From positions 3,486,001 to 3,550,000 of the forward strand of contig NZ_LN831790.1 of the NCBI RefSeq assembly GCF_001013905.1: 64,000 bases of DNA, read 5' to 3'. The notes under the pieces are model-generated. The model was not told where the DNA came from, did not search any database, and saw nothing but the letters and a program-made list of their open reading frames with translations. The translations under genes and the position numbers were made by a program. The DNA comes from Streptomyces leeuwenhoekii (lineage in GTDB: Bacteria > Actinomycetota > Actinomycetes > Streptomycetales > Streptomycetaceae). Shown piece after piece: positions 17,789 through 27,396 of the stretch; the first letter of the stretch is position 1; every line of letters starts with the position of its first letter.

Positions 17789-18118
17789 ATGGCAGATTTC
17801 TCCCGCCTTCCCGGACCGAACGCGGACCTGTGGGACTGGCAGCTCCTGGCTGCCTGCCGCGGGGTGGACAGCTCGCTCTTCTTCCATCCGGAGGGCGAGC
17901 GCGGTGCGGCTCGAAGCGCTCGCGAGAACTCGGCCAAGGAGGTCTGCATGAGGTGCCCGGTCCGCGCCGAGTGCGCGGCGCACGCGCTGGCGGTCAGAGA
18001 GCCGTACGGCGTGTGGGGCGGGCTGACCGAGGACGAGCGCGAAGAGCTCATGGGACGAGCGCGCCACCGGCTGGTGTCGGCGTCGGCAACCGGCGGGGAC
18101 GCCTCCTCGAACAACTGA
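17789..18118 (+). CDS. whiD: WhiB-family iron-sulfur transcription factor WhiD
   Basis: 109 aa. The four cluster ligands are Cys23, Cys53, Cys56 and Cys62 (CxxC plus one), followed by the Wbl G-W-G-G turn in YGVWGGLTEDER and a basic C-terminal segment. WhiD binds a 4Fe-4S cluster and region 4 of the principal sigma factor and is needed for normal spore septation and maturation. The N-terminus MADFSRLPGPNADLWDW matches my memory of S. coelicolor WhiD closely. The start has AAGGGG eight bases upstream. A terminator follows at 18142-18169. Confidence 0.96.
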   Translation: MADFSRLPGPNADLWDWQLLAACRGVDSSLFFHPEGERGAARSARENSAKEVCMRCPVRAECAAHALAVREPYGVWGGLTEDEREELMGRARHRLVSASATGGDASSNN

Positions 18119-18141
18119 AGGAACGTTTCTTCAATCTCCCC

Positions 18142-18169
18142 GGGCACGCGCACGCGTGCCCCTGCTTTT
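18142..18169. terminator. Terminator downstream of whiD
   Basis: GGGCACGCG-CA-CGCGTGCCC is a perfect 9-bp stem, followed by CTGCTTTT. It serves whiD on the plus strand and may also end the converging LysR gene. Confidence 0.75.
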
Positions 18170-18179
18170 CTGCCGGGGG

Positions 18180-19076
18180 TTACCGCGCCGCCGCCCGCGC
18201 GAGCTGCTCCAGCGTCGCCGCCACCGCCGGGACCTGGGCCAGGTCGGGCAGGGTGAGCGCGACGATCTGCCGCTCGACCGCCGGTTCCAGGGCCACCGTG
18301 CGCGCGCCCCGCGGCCGTACCGACTCGACGGCGAGCTGGGGCAGGACGGCCACGCCCAGCCCGGCCCCGACCAGCCCGACGACGGCCGGGTAGTCGTCGG
18401 TGGCGAAGTCGATGCGGGGGGTGAAGCCGGCCCCTTCGCACACCTCGACAAGTTGGCCCCGGCAGCGCGGGCAGCCCGCGATCCACGGCTCCTGGGCCAG
18501 CTCCCCGATGGCGACGGACTCCGCGCGCGCGAGACGGTGCCGCTCCGGTACGAGCGCCACGAGCCGGTCGGTCAGCAGCGGCCGTACGACGAGGTCGTCC
18601 CACTCCTCGGCGCCGGCCGCGCCCTCGTAGCGGAAGGCGAGCGCCACGTCGCAGTCGCCCTCGCGCAGCAGCTCGACGGACCGGGGCGGCTCGGCCTCCT
18701 CCAGGAAGACCCGGGTGCCGGGATGGGCGGCGCGCAGCGCGGCCAAGGCCGTGGGGACGAGGGCGGAGCTGCCGCTGGGGAAGGAGACCAGCCGGACCCG
18801 GCCCGCGCGCAGCCCGGCGATGGCGGCGACCTCCTCCTCGGCCGCCGTCAGCCCGGCGAGGATCCCGGCGGCGTGCCGGACGAGCGCCTCGCCGGCCTGG
18901 GTCAGCCGCATCTCGCGTCCGCTGCGGACCAGCAGGGGGGTGCCCACGGACGCCTCCAGGGCCTTCATCTGCTGGCTGACGGCGGGCTGGGTGCAGCCCA
19001 GCTCGCGCCCGGCGGCCGAGAAGGAGCCGGTGGCGGCCACGGCGCGGAGCACACGGAGATGACGGGCTTCGATCAC
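18180..19076 (-). CDS. LysR-family transcriptional regulator
   Basis: 298 aa. The N-terminal winged helix-turn-helix (LRVLRAVAATGSFSAAG, then CTQPAVSQQMKALE) is followed by the LTTR effector-binding domain (VRLVSFPSG through VAVLPQLAVE). The GTG at 19076 opens the protein at VIEARHLRVLR, the usual LTTR start. It lacks a ribosome site, but TATCCT ends seven bases upstream, so it may be leaderless. It is divergent from the MOSC gene at 19158 with only 81 bases between, the usual LTTR arrangement for a regulated neighbour. The effector is unknown. Confidence 0.88.
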   Translation of the reverse strand: MIEARHLRVLRAVAATGSFSAAGRELGCTQPAVSQQMKALEASVGTPLLVRSGREMRLTQAGEALVRHAAGILAGLTAAEEEVAAIAGLRAGRVRLVSFPSGSSALVPTALAALRAAHPGTRVFLEEAEPPRSVELLREGDCDVALAFRYEGAAGAEEWDDLVVRPLLTDRLVALVPERHRLARAESVAIGELAQEPWIAGCPRCRGQLVEVCEGAGFTPRIDFATDDYPAVVGLVGAGLGVAVLPQLAVESVRPRGARTVALEPAVERQIVALTLPDLAQVPAVAATLEQLARAAAR

Positions 19077-19157
19077 ACAGCAGAGGATAAGGGGTCCTTT
19101 GGTACGACCGCGAATATTGCGTCGACGCTTTGGCTTGCGGTCCCTTACCGTGCCGCC

Positions 19158-19826
19158 ATGAAGCTTCTGTCTGTGAACATCGGCCGGGCGAGACACGTGC
19201 CGTACACCGATCAGCCGGAGGGCCTGACGGGGATCGACAAGCGGCCGGCCGACGGGCCGGTGCGGGTGGCGGCGCCGGGACCGAAGGGGGTCGGCGGGAG
19301 CGGGCTGGCCGGGGACGACGTGTGCGACACCCGCCACCACGGCGGCGACGACCAGGCGGTGTACGCGATGGCCCGCGAGGATCTCGACGACTGGGAGCGC
19401 GAGCTGGGCCGCCCGCTGCCGAACGGCTCGTTCGGCGAGAACCTGACCACGGCCGGCCTGGACGTGTCCGGGGCGCGGATCGGCGAGCGCTGGCGCGTCG
19501 GGCCCGAGGTGGTGCTGGAGGTCACCTGCGGGCGGATTCCCTGCCGCACCTTCCAGGACCATCTGGGGGAGAAGCAGTGGGTGCGGCGCTTCACGCGCAA
19601 GGGGGCGCCCGGCGCGTATCTGCGGGTGGTGGAGCCGGGCGAGATACGGACGGGCGACGCGGTGGAGATCGTGCACCGGCCCGACCACGAGGTCACGGTG
19701 GCGTTGCAGTTCCGGGCGGTGACCACCGAGCGGGAACTGCTGCCGCGGCTGCTGGCGGCGGGCGCGGCCCTGCACCCGGAGTCGCTGGCGGCGGCCCGGG
19801 CGTATGTGGACCGGTACGGCGGCTGA
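19158..19826 (+). CDS. MOSC domain-containing protein
   Basis: 222 aa with the MOSC core: HHGGDDQAVYAMAREDL, GSFGENLTTAGLD, then CGRIPCRTFQ, which contains the conserved Cys thought to hold sulfur. YiiM-type MOSC proteins take part in molybdenum-cofactor-dependent reduction of N-hydroxylated compounds; that is family knowledge. The start ATG lacks a Shine-Dalgarno sequence and TACCGT ends six bases upstream, so it may be leaderless. It is divergent from a LysR regulator that probably controls it. Confidence 0.88.
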   Translation: MKLLSVNIGRARHVPYTDQPEGLTGIDKRPADGPVRVAAPGPKGVGGSGLAGDDVCDTRHHGGDDQAVYAMAREDLDDWERELGRPLPNGSFGENLTTAGLDVSGARIGERWRVGPEVVLEVTCGRIPCRTFQDHLGEKQWVRRFTRKGAPGAYLRVVEPGEIRTGDAVEIVHRPDHEVTVALQFRAVTTERELLPRLLAAGAALHPESLAAARAYVDRYGG

Positions 19827-19920
19827 CGGAGGCGGCGCGGGCGCCTTCACCCGCGCTTCACGGATCGGGAGGGCCTGTGAGCGAACGGACGAGCAGGGGC
19901 CGGGTCACTAATCTTGCGTC

Positions 19921-20694
19921 ATGACAACGGCATTGATTACGGGATCGACGGCAGGCATCGGCGCCGCGTTCGCTCGGCGGCTGGCCGCCGACGGGCACGA
20001 CCTGGTGCTGGTGGCCCGCGACACCGGCCGGCTGCGGGTGCAGGCGACCGAGCTGCACGACCGGCACGGCATCGAGGCGGAGGTCCTGACGGCCGACCTG
20101 GCGACCGATGACGGCATCGAGGCGGTGGCCACCCGGCTGGGCGACCGCAGGAACCCGGTCGACCTGCTGATCAACAACGCCGGTTTCGGCAACAAGGGCC
20201 GCTATCTCGAGGCCCCCATGGCCGACGAGCTGCGGATGCTGAAGGTGCACATCGAGGCGGTGCTGCGGCTGACCTCGGCGGCGGTGGAGGCGATGCGGGA
20301 GCGCGGGCGCGGCGGCGTCGTCAACGTCGCCTCGGTCGCCGCCTTCGTGCCGCGCGGCACCTACGGGGCCTCCAAGGCGTGGGTCGTGCAGTTCACCCAG
20401 GGCGCGGCGCGCGACCTGGCGGGCAGCGGCGTGCGGCTGATGGCGCTGTGCCCCGGCTTCGTGCGCACCGAGTTCCACCAGCGGGCCGGGATGGGCACGG
20501 ACAACATCCCCGGCTGGCTGTGGCTGGACGCGGACAAGGTGGTGGCGACGGCGCTCACCGACCTCGCCCGGGGCAAGACCGTGTCCATCCCGGACCCGCG
20601 CTACAAGGCCCTGATGGGGGCGGCCAAGCTGGCGCCGCGCGGACTGCTCGGCGGCATCACGTCGAAGACGGGGCGGAAGTACGGACCGCGGTAG
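19921..20694 (+). CDS. Short-chain dehydrogenase/reductase
   Basis: 257-aa classical SDR. The cofactor motif is TGSTAGIG at 8-15, followed by NNAG, a catalytic Ser in NVASVAAF and the catalytic YGASK pair. Arg near the start of the second strand suggests NADPH. The C-terminal part resembles the SDR/DltE-like proteins that act on unknown small substrates. TAATCT ends six bases before the ATG with no ribosome site, which suggests a leaderless transcript. The substrate cannot be read from sequence. Confidence 0.87.
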   Translation: MTTALITGSTAGIGAAFARRLAADGHDLVLVARDTGRLRVQATELHDRHGIEAEVLTADLATDDGIEAVATRLGDRRNPVDLLINNAGFGNKGRYLEAPMADELRMLKVHIEAVLRLTSAAVEAMRERGRGGVVNVASVAAFVPRGTYGASKAWVVQFTQGAARDLAGSGVRLMALCPGFVRTEFHQRAGMGTDNIPGWLWLDADKVVATALTDLARGKTVSIPDPRYKALMGAAKLAPRGLLGGITSKTGRKYGPR

Positions 20695-20727
20695 CCCCGG
20701 CGGGACGCGCGGACGGCGAAGACCAGG

Positions 20728-20803
20728 GCTCCCGCTCCAGCGGGCGCGGAGACGGGGGAGCCTCCCCCGGCGGGAGCGGGCACGGGGGCATCCGCCCCCG
20801 GCG
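20728..20803. repeat. Cluster of small inverted repeats downstream of the SDR gene
   Basis: At least two nested or adjacent inverted repeats lie here. GCTCCCGC near 20729 pairs with GCGGGAGC near 20770, enclosing GGGGGAG-CC-TCCCCC. CGGGGGC-ATCC-GCCCCCG follows near 20783-20800. With the terminator at 20819-20858 this makes a dense structured spacer between convergent genes. Confidence 0.5.
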
Positions 20804-20818
20804 TGGCACGGACGAGGG

Positions 20819-20858
20819 AAAGCCCCCGTCCCGGCGCATCGCGCGGGACGGGGGCTTT
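20819..20858. terminator. Bidirectional terminator between the SDR gene and groEL
   Basis: AAAGCCCCCGTCCCG pairs with CGGGACGGGGGCTTT, a perfect 15-bp stem with a ten-base loop. A- and T-tracts at its ends suit both strands. It lies 14 bases from the groEL stop. Confidence 0.85.
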
Positions 20859-20872
20859 CGGGTGCCGGTGCC

Positions 20873-22564
<1,692 letters not shown>

Positions 22565-22621
22565 TTATCGGTCGCGGGGGCCAGGGCGCAGCTCTTGAGC
22601 AGATGTCGAGGTGAGGTCGAC

Positions 22622-22930
22622 TTACTTCTCGACGATCGCGAGCACGTCGCGGGCCGAGAGAACGAGGTACTCCTCGTTGTTGTACTTCACCTCGGTGCCG
22701 CCGTACTTGCTGTAGAGCACGACGTCACCGACCTTGACGTCGAGCTCGACGCGCTTGCCGTCCTCGATGCGGCCCGGGCCCACGGCCAGGACGACGCCCT
22801 CCTGGGGCTTCTCCTTGGCGGTGTCCGGAATGACCAGGCCCGAGGCCGTGGTCTGCTCGGCGTCCAGCGGCTGGACCACGATGCGGTCCTCGAGCGGCTT
22901 GATGGCAACCTTGGAGCTGGCGGTCGTCAC
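22622..22930 (-). CDS. groES: 10-kDa chaperonin GroES
   Basis: 102-aa lid of the GroEL chamber. It has [10 protein letters not shown] at the N-terminus, the mobile loop [12 protein letters not shown], and the C-terminal motif [18 protein letters not shown]. The GTG at 22930 follows GGGGGAGG seven bases upstream, which decides the start against longer frames. It is first in the groES-groEL operon. Heat-shock repression by HrcA is predicted from the two CIRCE sites at 23030-23056 and 23077-23103. Confidence 0.96.
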   Translation of the reverse strand: MTTASSKVAIKPLEDRIVVQPLDAEQTTASGLVIPDTAKEKPQEGVVLAVGPGRIEDGKRVELDVKVGDVVLYSKYGGTEVKYNNEEYLVLSARDVLAIVEK

Positions 22931-23029
22931 GATCCGACCTCCCCCTTCGGTGATCTCACGGGGTTGACTGTCTGAGGTGGCGACCAGGTCGATCCGTCGT
23001 CGCGGGTGCCGGACCTGCCCGTCGCGTTG

Positions 23030-23056
23030 TTGGCACTCTCCGGGGGGGAGTGCCAG
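23030..23056 (-). promoter_or_regulatory. CIRCE element, promoter-distal copy near groES
   Basis: TTGGCACTC-N9-GAGTGCCAG, matching the HrcA operator TTAGCACTC-N9-GAGTGCTAA at most arm positions. It lies downstream of the predicted -10, so bound HrcA would block elongation or the initial transcribed region. Confidence 0.9.
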
Positions 23057-23061
23057 AGCCG

Positions 23062-23091
23062 AGACTATGACCGTCGTTAGCACTCGGTCAA
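23062..23091 (-). promoter_or_regulatory. Predicted groES-groEL promoter
   Basis: On the minus strand TTGACC (23091-23086) and TAGTCT (23067-23062) are separated by 18 bases, a good housekeeping-type match. The -35 lies in the spacer of the upstream CIRCE element, so HrcA binding there should exclude RNA polymerase. Confidence 0.65.
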
Positions 23092-23103
23092 GCGGAGTGC
23101 CAA
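23077..23103 (-). promoter_or_regulatory. CIRCE element overlapping the groES promoter
   Basis: TTAGCACTC-N9-GAGTGCCAA, one mismatch from the HrcA consensus. It overlaps the predicted -35. It is the second of two CIRCE copies whose start-to-start spacing is 47 bases. Confidence 0.95.
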
Positions 23104-23191
23104 TTGCGGACGGCGCGTCGGGAGCGAGCCGGGGCGCTCGCCCGTTTGTGCGAGGGGTCGGAGGGTTCGGAAAGAGGGCCGGGGAGAGCGG

Positions 23192-23917
23192 TCAGAGATA
23201 GTCCTCCAGCCGCCCCACCCGCAGCCCCCGCCGCTCGATCTCCCGCAGCACCCGCTCGGTGCGCTGGCTCAGCGGGCGGCCCGTGGGGCGGTCCGGGTCC
23301 ACGGCGACGATGTCGCCGGGGTGGAGCCGGCGGGCACCGCGGGTGTACGTCAGGCCGCCGTCGTCGTCGACCGCGGCCCGCCACAGGACGACCGCCGAGA
23401 GGCCGCAGTCGGCGGCGGCGCGCAGGGTCGTGGTGTCGTACGTGCCGTAGGGCGGCCGGAACAGGCGCGGGCGGACGCCGAACCGGGCCTTCAGCTTGTG
23501 CTGCTGGCCGCAGATCTCGGCGCGCTGCCCGGCGTAGGGCAGGCCGCGCAGGGAGGGATGGTCCAGGGTGTGGTTCTGCAGGCTCGCGCCGACCGCGCGC
23601 AGCCGTGCGAAGTGGCCGTAGCCCGGACCGGCGACGCTGTCGGTGAGGAACATGGTGACCGGCAGCCGCCGGGCGCGGACCAGCTCGATGAACCGCCGGT
23701 CGCGTTCGGCGCCGTCGTCGTAGGTGAGGAAGACGACCGGGTCCCGGGTGCGGACGTGGTCGACGACGGCCGGCAGCGGCCGGCCCTGTCCGGTCTCGCG
23801 CGTCCCCTTGCCGCCGGGCCGCTGGGCGAGCGGGGCGGGATCGGCGGCGTGCGCGCAGCCGGTGAGCAGGACGGCCGTCAGGGCGGCCCCGGCCAGCCGG
23901 GCCCGCCGCCGCCTCAC
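23192..23917 (-). CDS. Polysaccharide deacetylase lipoprotein (NodB domain)
   Basis: 241 aa. A type II signal peptide ends in the lipobox LLTGC at about residue 20. The NodB deacetylase motifs follow: LTYDDG (the Asp pair), HTLDHPSL (metal His residues) and FRPPYGTYD. The usual substrate class is N-acetylated cell-wall or other polysaccharide outside the membrane. The GTG at 23917 overlaps the stop of the upstream paralogue as GTGA, so translation should be coupled. The two proteins are related but clearly diverged (both end in a version of RLEDYL), so they arose by an old tandem duplication. Confidence 0.87.
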   Translation of the reverse strand: MRRRRARLAGAALTAVLLTGCAHAADPAPLAQRPGGKGTRETGQGRPLPAVVDHVRTRDPVVFLTYDDGAERDRRFIELVRARRLPVTMFLTDSVAGPGYGHFARLRAVGASLQNHTLDHPSLRGLPYAGQRAEICGQQHKLKARFGVRPRLFRPPYGTYDTTTLRAAADCGLSAVVLWRAAVDDDGGLTYTRGARRLHPGDIVAVDPDRPTGRPLSQRTERVLREIERRGLRVGRLEDYL

Positions 23918-24849
23918 AGGTAGTCCTCCAGCCGGGCCACCGCGTATCCCTCGGCGGTGACCTTGTCCAGGAACCGGCGCGCCATGTCGCGCATCGTGCC
24001 GCCCCAGTCGTCCCGGCCGCGGAAGTGGCTGAGGACGATGTCGCCGGGGTGCAGCGAGCGGTCCCACTCGCGGTACTCCCAGTGGTCGGCGAAGACCTCC
24101 TCGCTCCACAGGGGCACGTGGTCGATGCCGCAGTCCCGGGCGGCGCGCAGGGTGTTCTCGTCGTAGTTGCCGTACGGCGGGCGGAAGACGGTGGGGCGCT
24201 TGCCGTACCGCTCCTGGATCACCCGTTGCATGCCGCAGATCTCGCGCTCCTGGCCGCTGTAGGACAGGGCGGGCAGATAGGGGTGGTGCAGGGTGTGGTT
24301 GTTGAGGGTGACGCCCCGGTCCTGCATCTTCTTGAAGTAGCCGTAGTCCTCCTTGACCAGGTAGTCGCTGAGGAAGGCGGTGTACGGCACCTTCAGCTCG
24401 CTCATCATCCGCAGGAACGCCGGGTCCTTCTCGGCGCCGTCGTCGATGGTGAGGAAGACGATCTTCTCCTCGGTGGGGACGGTGGTGAAGACCGGCGGCA
24501 GGCCCCGCTCCTCGTGGTCGTCGACCTCGAAGCCGGGGCGGGTGGTGATCACCGGCTTGCGCGCGGGCGGCGGCGGGGCCGTCAGGGGCACCCGCTTCAG
24601 GCCCCAGCGCCGGGCGGCGGCGGCCCGGGCGGCGTGCGCCGCGCTCAGCTCGGAGGCGTAGGCGTCGAGCGCGCGGGCCGGGGGCGCCTGGAGCGGCTGG
24701 CCGGCGGCGGGCCGCGCCTCGGAGGCGTCGTGCGCACAGCCCGCGGCCAGGGAGGCGACGGCGAGCACGGCGAGGCCGCCGCGGATCCGCGTCCCCGGCG
24801 ATACCTTCGACAGCACCCCGATTTTGTCATTTTGTACGACTGCTCGCAT
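23914..24849 (-). CDS. Polysaccharide deacetylase lipoprotein (NodB domain)
   Basis: 311 aa. The lipoprotein signal ends at SLAAGC, followed by an Ala/Pro-rich stalk. The NodB domain from about residue 125 has LTIDDG, NHTLHHPYL and FRPPYGNYD, the expected Asp and His metal ligands. It is probably anchored to the outer membrane leaflet and acts on wall polysaccharide. The ATG at 24849 follows AGGA nine bases upstream. It is the first gene of a coupled pair with the shorter paralogue downstream. Confidence 0.87.
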   Translation of the reverse strand: MRAVVQNDKIGVLSKVSPGTRIRGGLAVLAVASLAAGCAHDASEARPAAGQPLQAPPARALDAYASELSAAHAARAAAARRWGLKRVPLTAPPPPARKPVITTRPGFEVDDHEERGLPPVFTTVPTEEKIVFLTIDDGAEKDPAFLRMMSELKVPYTAFLSDYLVKEDYGYFKKMQDRGVTLNNHTLHHPYLPALSYSGQEREICGMQRVIQERYGKRPTVFRPPYGNYDENTLRAARDCGIDHVPLWSEEVFADHWEYREWDRSLHPGDIVLSHFRGRDDWGGTMRDMARRFLDKVTAEGYAVARLEDYL

Positions 24850-24939
24850 GGTGCCGGATCCTCGCAGCCGCGGCCCCGGAACCCGGCCCGACACCGCGGC
24901 CGGGGGCACACCATCCACCGACTGGCCGACAATGAGCCG

Positions 24940-26136
24940 GTGAACGACCTCGACGCCCTCCTGCCCCTGCTCACCCCCGAGGGCCGCGCCCTCCTCGACG
25001 AGGTACGCGGCACCGACCCCGCCCAAGAGCTGGCGGTCGCCACCCGGCTGCGGCGCGACCACCCCGCCGCGCTGGTGTCGGCGGCGCTCGGACAGGCGCG
25101 GCTGCGGCAGCGGGCGGTGGCGAAGTTCGGGACCCAGGACGCCGGGCGGATGTTCTTCACGCCCAACGGGGTCGAGCAGTCGACGCGGACGACGGTGGCG
25201 GCGTACCGGGCGGAGCGGATGAGGGCGCTGGGGGTGACCTCGGTGGCCGACCTGTGCTGCGGCATCGGCGGGGACGCGATCGCGCTGGCCCGGGCCGGGA
25301 TCCGGGTGCTGGCCGTGGACCGGGACCCGCTGACGGCGGCGGTGGCGCGCGCCAACGCCGACGCGCTCGGCCTCGCCGGGCTCGTCGAGGTCCGCGAGGC
25401 GGACGTCACGGAGGTGGACACGGCCGGGTACGACGCCGTCTTCGTCGATCCCGCGCGACGCGGGGGACGGGGCCGCATCTTCGATCCGGAGGCGTACTCG
25501 CCGCCCCTGTCCTGGGCCGTGGAGGCGGCCCGCCGGGCGCCCCGCGCCGCCGCGCTGAAGGTCGCGCCCGGCATCCCCCACGAGGCCGTGCCCGCCGGTG
25601 CCGAGGCCGAGTGGATCTCCGACGGCGGGGACGTGAAGGAGGCGGTGCTCTGGTTCAGCACCGAGCCCTCGGCCGTGCGGGCCACCCTGCTGCCGGGGCC
25701 GCGCACGCTGCTGTCCCGGCGTCTGCCCGACCCGGCGGTGCGACCCGTCGGGCGGTACCTGTACGAACCCGACGGGGCGGTCGTCCGCGCCCATCTGGTC
25801 GCCGAGGTCGCCGATCAGGTCGGCGGCGGGCTGCTCGACGCGACCATCGCCTACGTCACGGCCGACGACCTGCTGCCCACGCCGTACGCCGCCGCGTACG
25901 AGATCACCGACCACCTCCCCTTCAACGTCAAGAAGCTGAAGGCCCTGCTGCGGGAGCGGGGGGTCGGGACACTGACGGTGAAGAAGCGCGGGTCCGCGGT
26001 CGAGCCGGAGGAGCTGCGGCGCAAGGTCAAGCCGCAGGGGCCGAACGCGGCGACGGTGTTCCTGACCCGGGTGGCGGGGGCCCCGGCCATGCTCATCGGG
26101 CATCCGGTGCGCCCGGGCCTGTCCGGTACGCCCTGA
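24940..26136 (+). CDS. Class I SAM-dependent methyltransferase, THUMP-like
   Basis: 398 aa. The SAM-binding motif VADLCCGIGGDAIALA is near residue 105 and AVDRDPLTAAVARAN gives the second strand. A catalytic-type VFVDPARRGGRGR stands where N6 or RNA methyltransferases carry their D/NPP motif. The C-terminal ITDHLPFNVKKLKALL belongs to the THUMP-like associated domain. Actinobacterial members are annotated as methyltransferases of unknown target; an RNA target is plausible. The GTG at 24940 lacks a ribosome site and GACAAT ends six bases upstream. Its stop codon lies in the first unit of a tandem repeat. Confidence 0.82.
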   Translation: MNDLDALLPLLTPEGRALLDEVRGTDPAQELAVATRLRRDHPAALVSAALGQARLRQRAVAKFGTQDAGRMFFTPNGVEQSTRTTVAAYRAERMRALGVTSVADLCCGIGGDAIALARAGIRVLAVDRDPLTAAVARANADALGLAGLVEVREADVTEVDTAGYDAVFVDPARRGGRGRIFDPEAYSPPLSWAVEAARRAPRAAALKVAPGIPHEAVPAGAEAEWISDGGDVKEAVLWFSTEPSAVRATLLPGPRTLLSRRLPDPAVRPVGRYLYEPDGAVVRAHLVAEVADQVGGGLLDATIAYVTADDLLPTPYAAAYEITDHLPFNVKKLKALLRERGVGTLTVKKRGSAVEPEELRRKVKPQGPNAATVFLTRVAGAPAMLIGHPVRPGLSGTP

Positions 26137-26229
26137 GGGCGCCCGAGCCCGTCCGGGCACGCCCTGAGGGGCGTCCGGGCCCGTCCCGGCACGCCCTGGA
26201 CGTTCGGGCCCGTCCCGGCACACCCTGGA
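26110..26229. repeat. Four imperfect 29-31 bp tandem repeats
   Basis: Units begin at about 26110, 26139, 26170 and 26201 and share the core GCCCGTCC-GGCACGCCCTG. The first unit contains the stop codon of the methyltransferase gene and the last ends 30 bases before the stop of the converging LCP gene. The units cannot be a CRISPR array because no spacers separate them. Confidence 0.8.
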
Positions 26230-26259
26230 CGTTGGCGGGTGCGGTCCGGGCGGGCGCGG

Positions 26260-27261
26260 TCAGCGCAGCGAGGCCCAGAGCCGCTCGGCCTCCGGTTGCC
26301 TCACCACCACCCGGTTGGCGTCCCAGGGAGCCGGCGCCACCGGCATCGTCACCGTCCGCACGCCGGACGAGGACAGGTTGCGCAGGCTCTGGCCGAGGCC
26401 GACCAGTTCGCCGAGGGAGTCCAGGCCGGTGTCGGTGGTGATGCTGCCGGTGACCGCGTCGGCGATCCGGTAGAGCCGGGCCGGGTCGGTGAGCAGACCG
26501 GCCGAGGAGACCCGCTCCAGCAGCGCCCTGACCAGCTTGTGCTGGAGCTCTATGCGGGCCAGGTCGCTGCCCTGGGCCAGGCCGTACCGGGTGCGGGCCA
26601 GGCCCAGCGCCTGGGTGCCGTTCAGGTGGTGGGTGCCCGCCGGGAGGCGCAGCCGGCTCTTGTCGTCGTCGATGTCCTCGTCGGTCGTGACGGTGACCCC
26701 GCCGAGCGCGTCCACCAGCCGGGCGAAGCCCGAGAAGTCGATCTCCAGGTAGTGGTCCATGCGGACGTTGGTGAGCGCCTCGGCCGTCTTGACCGCGCAC
26801 ACCGGACCGCCCACGGCGTACGCGCTGTTGAACATCGCGTTGCGCGCCTCGGGCGTCGCACCGCCCGTCGGCAGCGGACACGAGGGGCGCGTGACGAGCG
26901 TGTCGCGCGGGATGCTCACGACGGTCGCGCCGGTACGGCCCGCGTCGAGATGGACGATCATGGCGGTGTCGGAGCGGGCGCCCTCGCTGTCGCCGCCGCC
27001 CAGCTCCCGGTTCTCGGCGCCGCTGCGCGAGTCCGAGCCGAGGACGAGGATGTTCAGCGGCCCGCTGGGCAGCGGGGCCGCGGCGGACGGCGCCGCCCCG
27101 GGCCGGGCCGGGCGGTCGTCGCCGAGGGCATGGTCGATGTCGACGCTGGTGATGTTGCCGCTCAGGTGCCGGTACGCCCACCCCGCCGCGGCGGCGCCCA
27201 GCAGCAGCGCCCCCGCCAGGGCGAGGCCGGCCATCCGCACGAGCCCCGACCGCCCGCCCAT
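26260..27261 (-). CDS. LytR-CpsA-Psr (LCP) family wall-polymer ligase
   Basis: 333 aa. A short cytoplasmic start and one membrane helix (MAGLALAGALLLGAAAAGWA) lead to an external LCP domain. Motifs seen are NILVLGSDSRSG, SDTAMIVHLD and the Arg-rich VVSIPRDTLV, then the substrate-pocket segment ALGLARTRYG. LCP proteins transfer undecaprenyl-linked glycopolymers such as teichoic acids onto peptidoglycan outside the membrane. No glycopolymer cluster is adjacent. The start has a GGGGGCGGG stretch upstream. Confidence 0.88.
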   Translation of the reverse strand: MGGRSGLVRMAGLALAGALLLGAAAAGWAYRHLSGNITSVDIDHALGDDRPARPGAAPSAAAPLPSGPLNILVLGSDSRSGAENRELGGGDSEGARSDTAMIVHLDAGRTGATVVSIPRDTLVTRPSCPLPTGGATPEARNAMFNSAYAVGGPVCAVKTAEALTNVRMDHYLEIDFSGFARLVDALGGVTVTTDEDIDDDKSRLRLPAGTHHLNGTQALGLARTRYGLAQGSDLARIELQHKLVRALLERVSSAGLLTDPARLYRIADAVTGSITTDTGLDSLGELVGLGQSLRNLSSSGVRTVTMPVAPAPWDANRVVVRQPEAERLWASLR

Positions 27262-27396
27262 GGGCCCGCCCCCGTCCCCGGCGCGCCGCGCGCACCGCCC
27301 GCGTATCCCCGCATCCCCTACAGGGAGGAACGTACGTCCGATTTATGACGGGCGGACGTCCGGAACGGACTTTCTAGGGAATTTCTCAGATTCTTT

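Noticed and set aside
24025..24939. N-terminal extension of the methyltransferase frame
   Set aside because: The upstream 300 codons are antisense to the deacetylase gene and show its shadow composition; the GTG at 24940 begins the conserved part.
26093..27295. Longer alternative frames around the LCP gene
   Set aside because: They are out-of-frame shadows full of Arg/Gly/Pro; the frame ending at 26260 has the signal anchor and LCP motifs.
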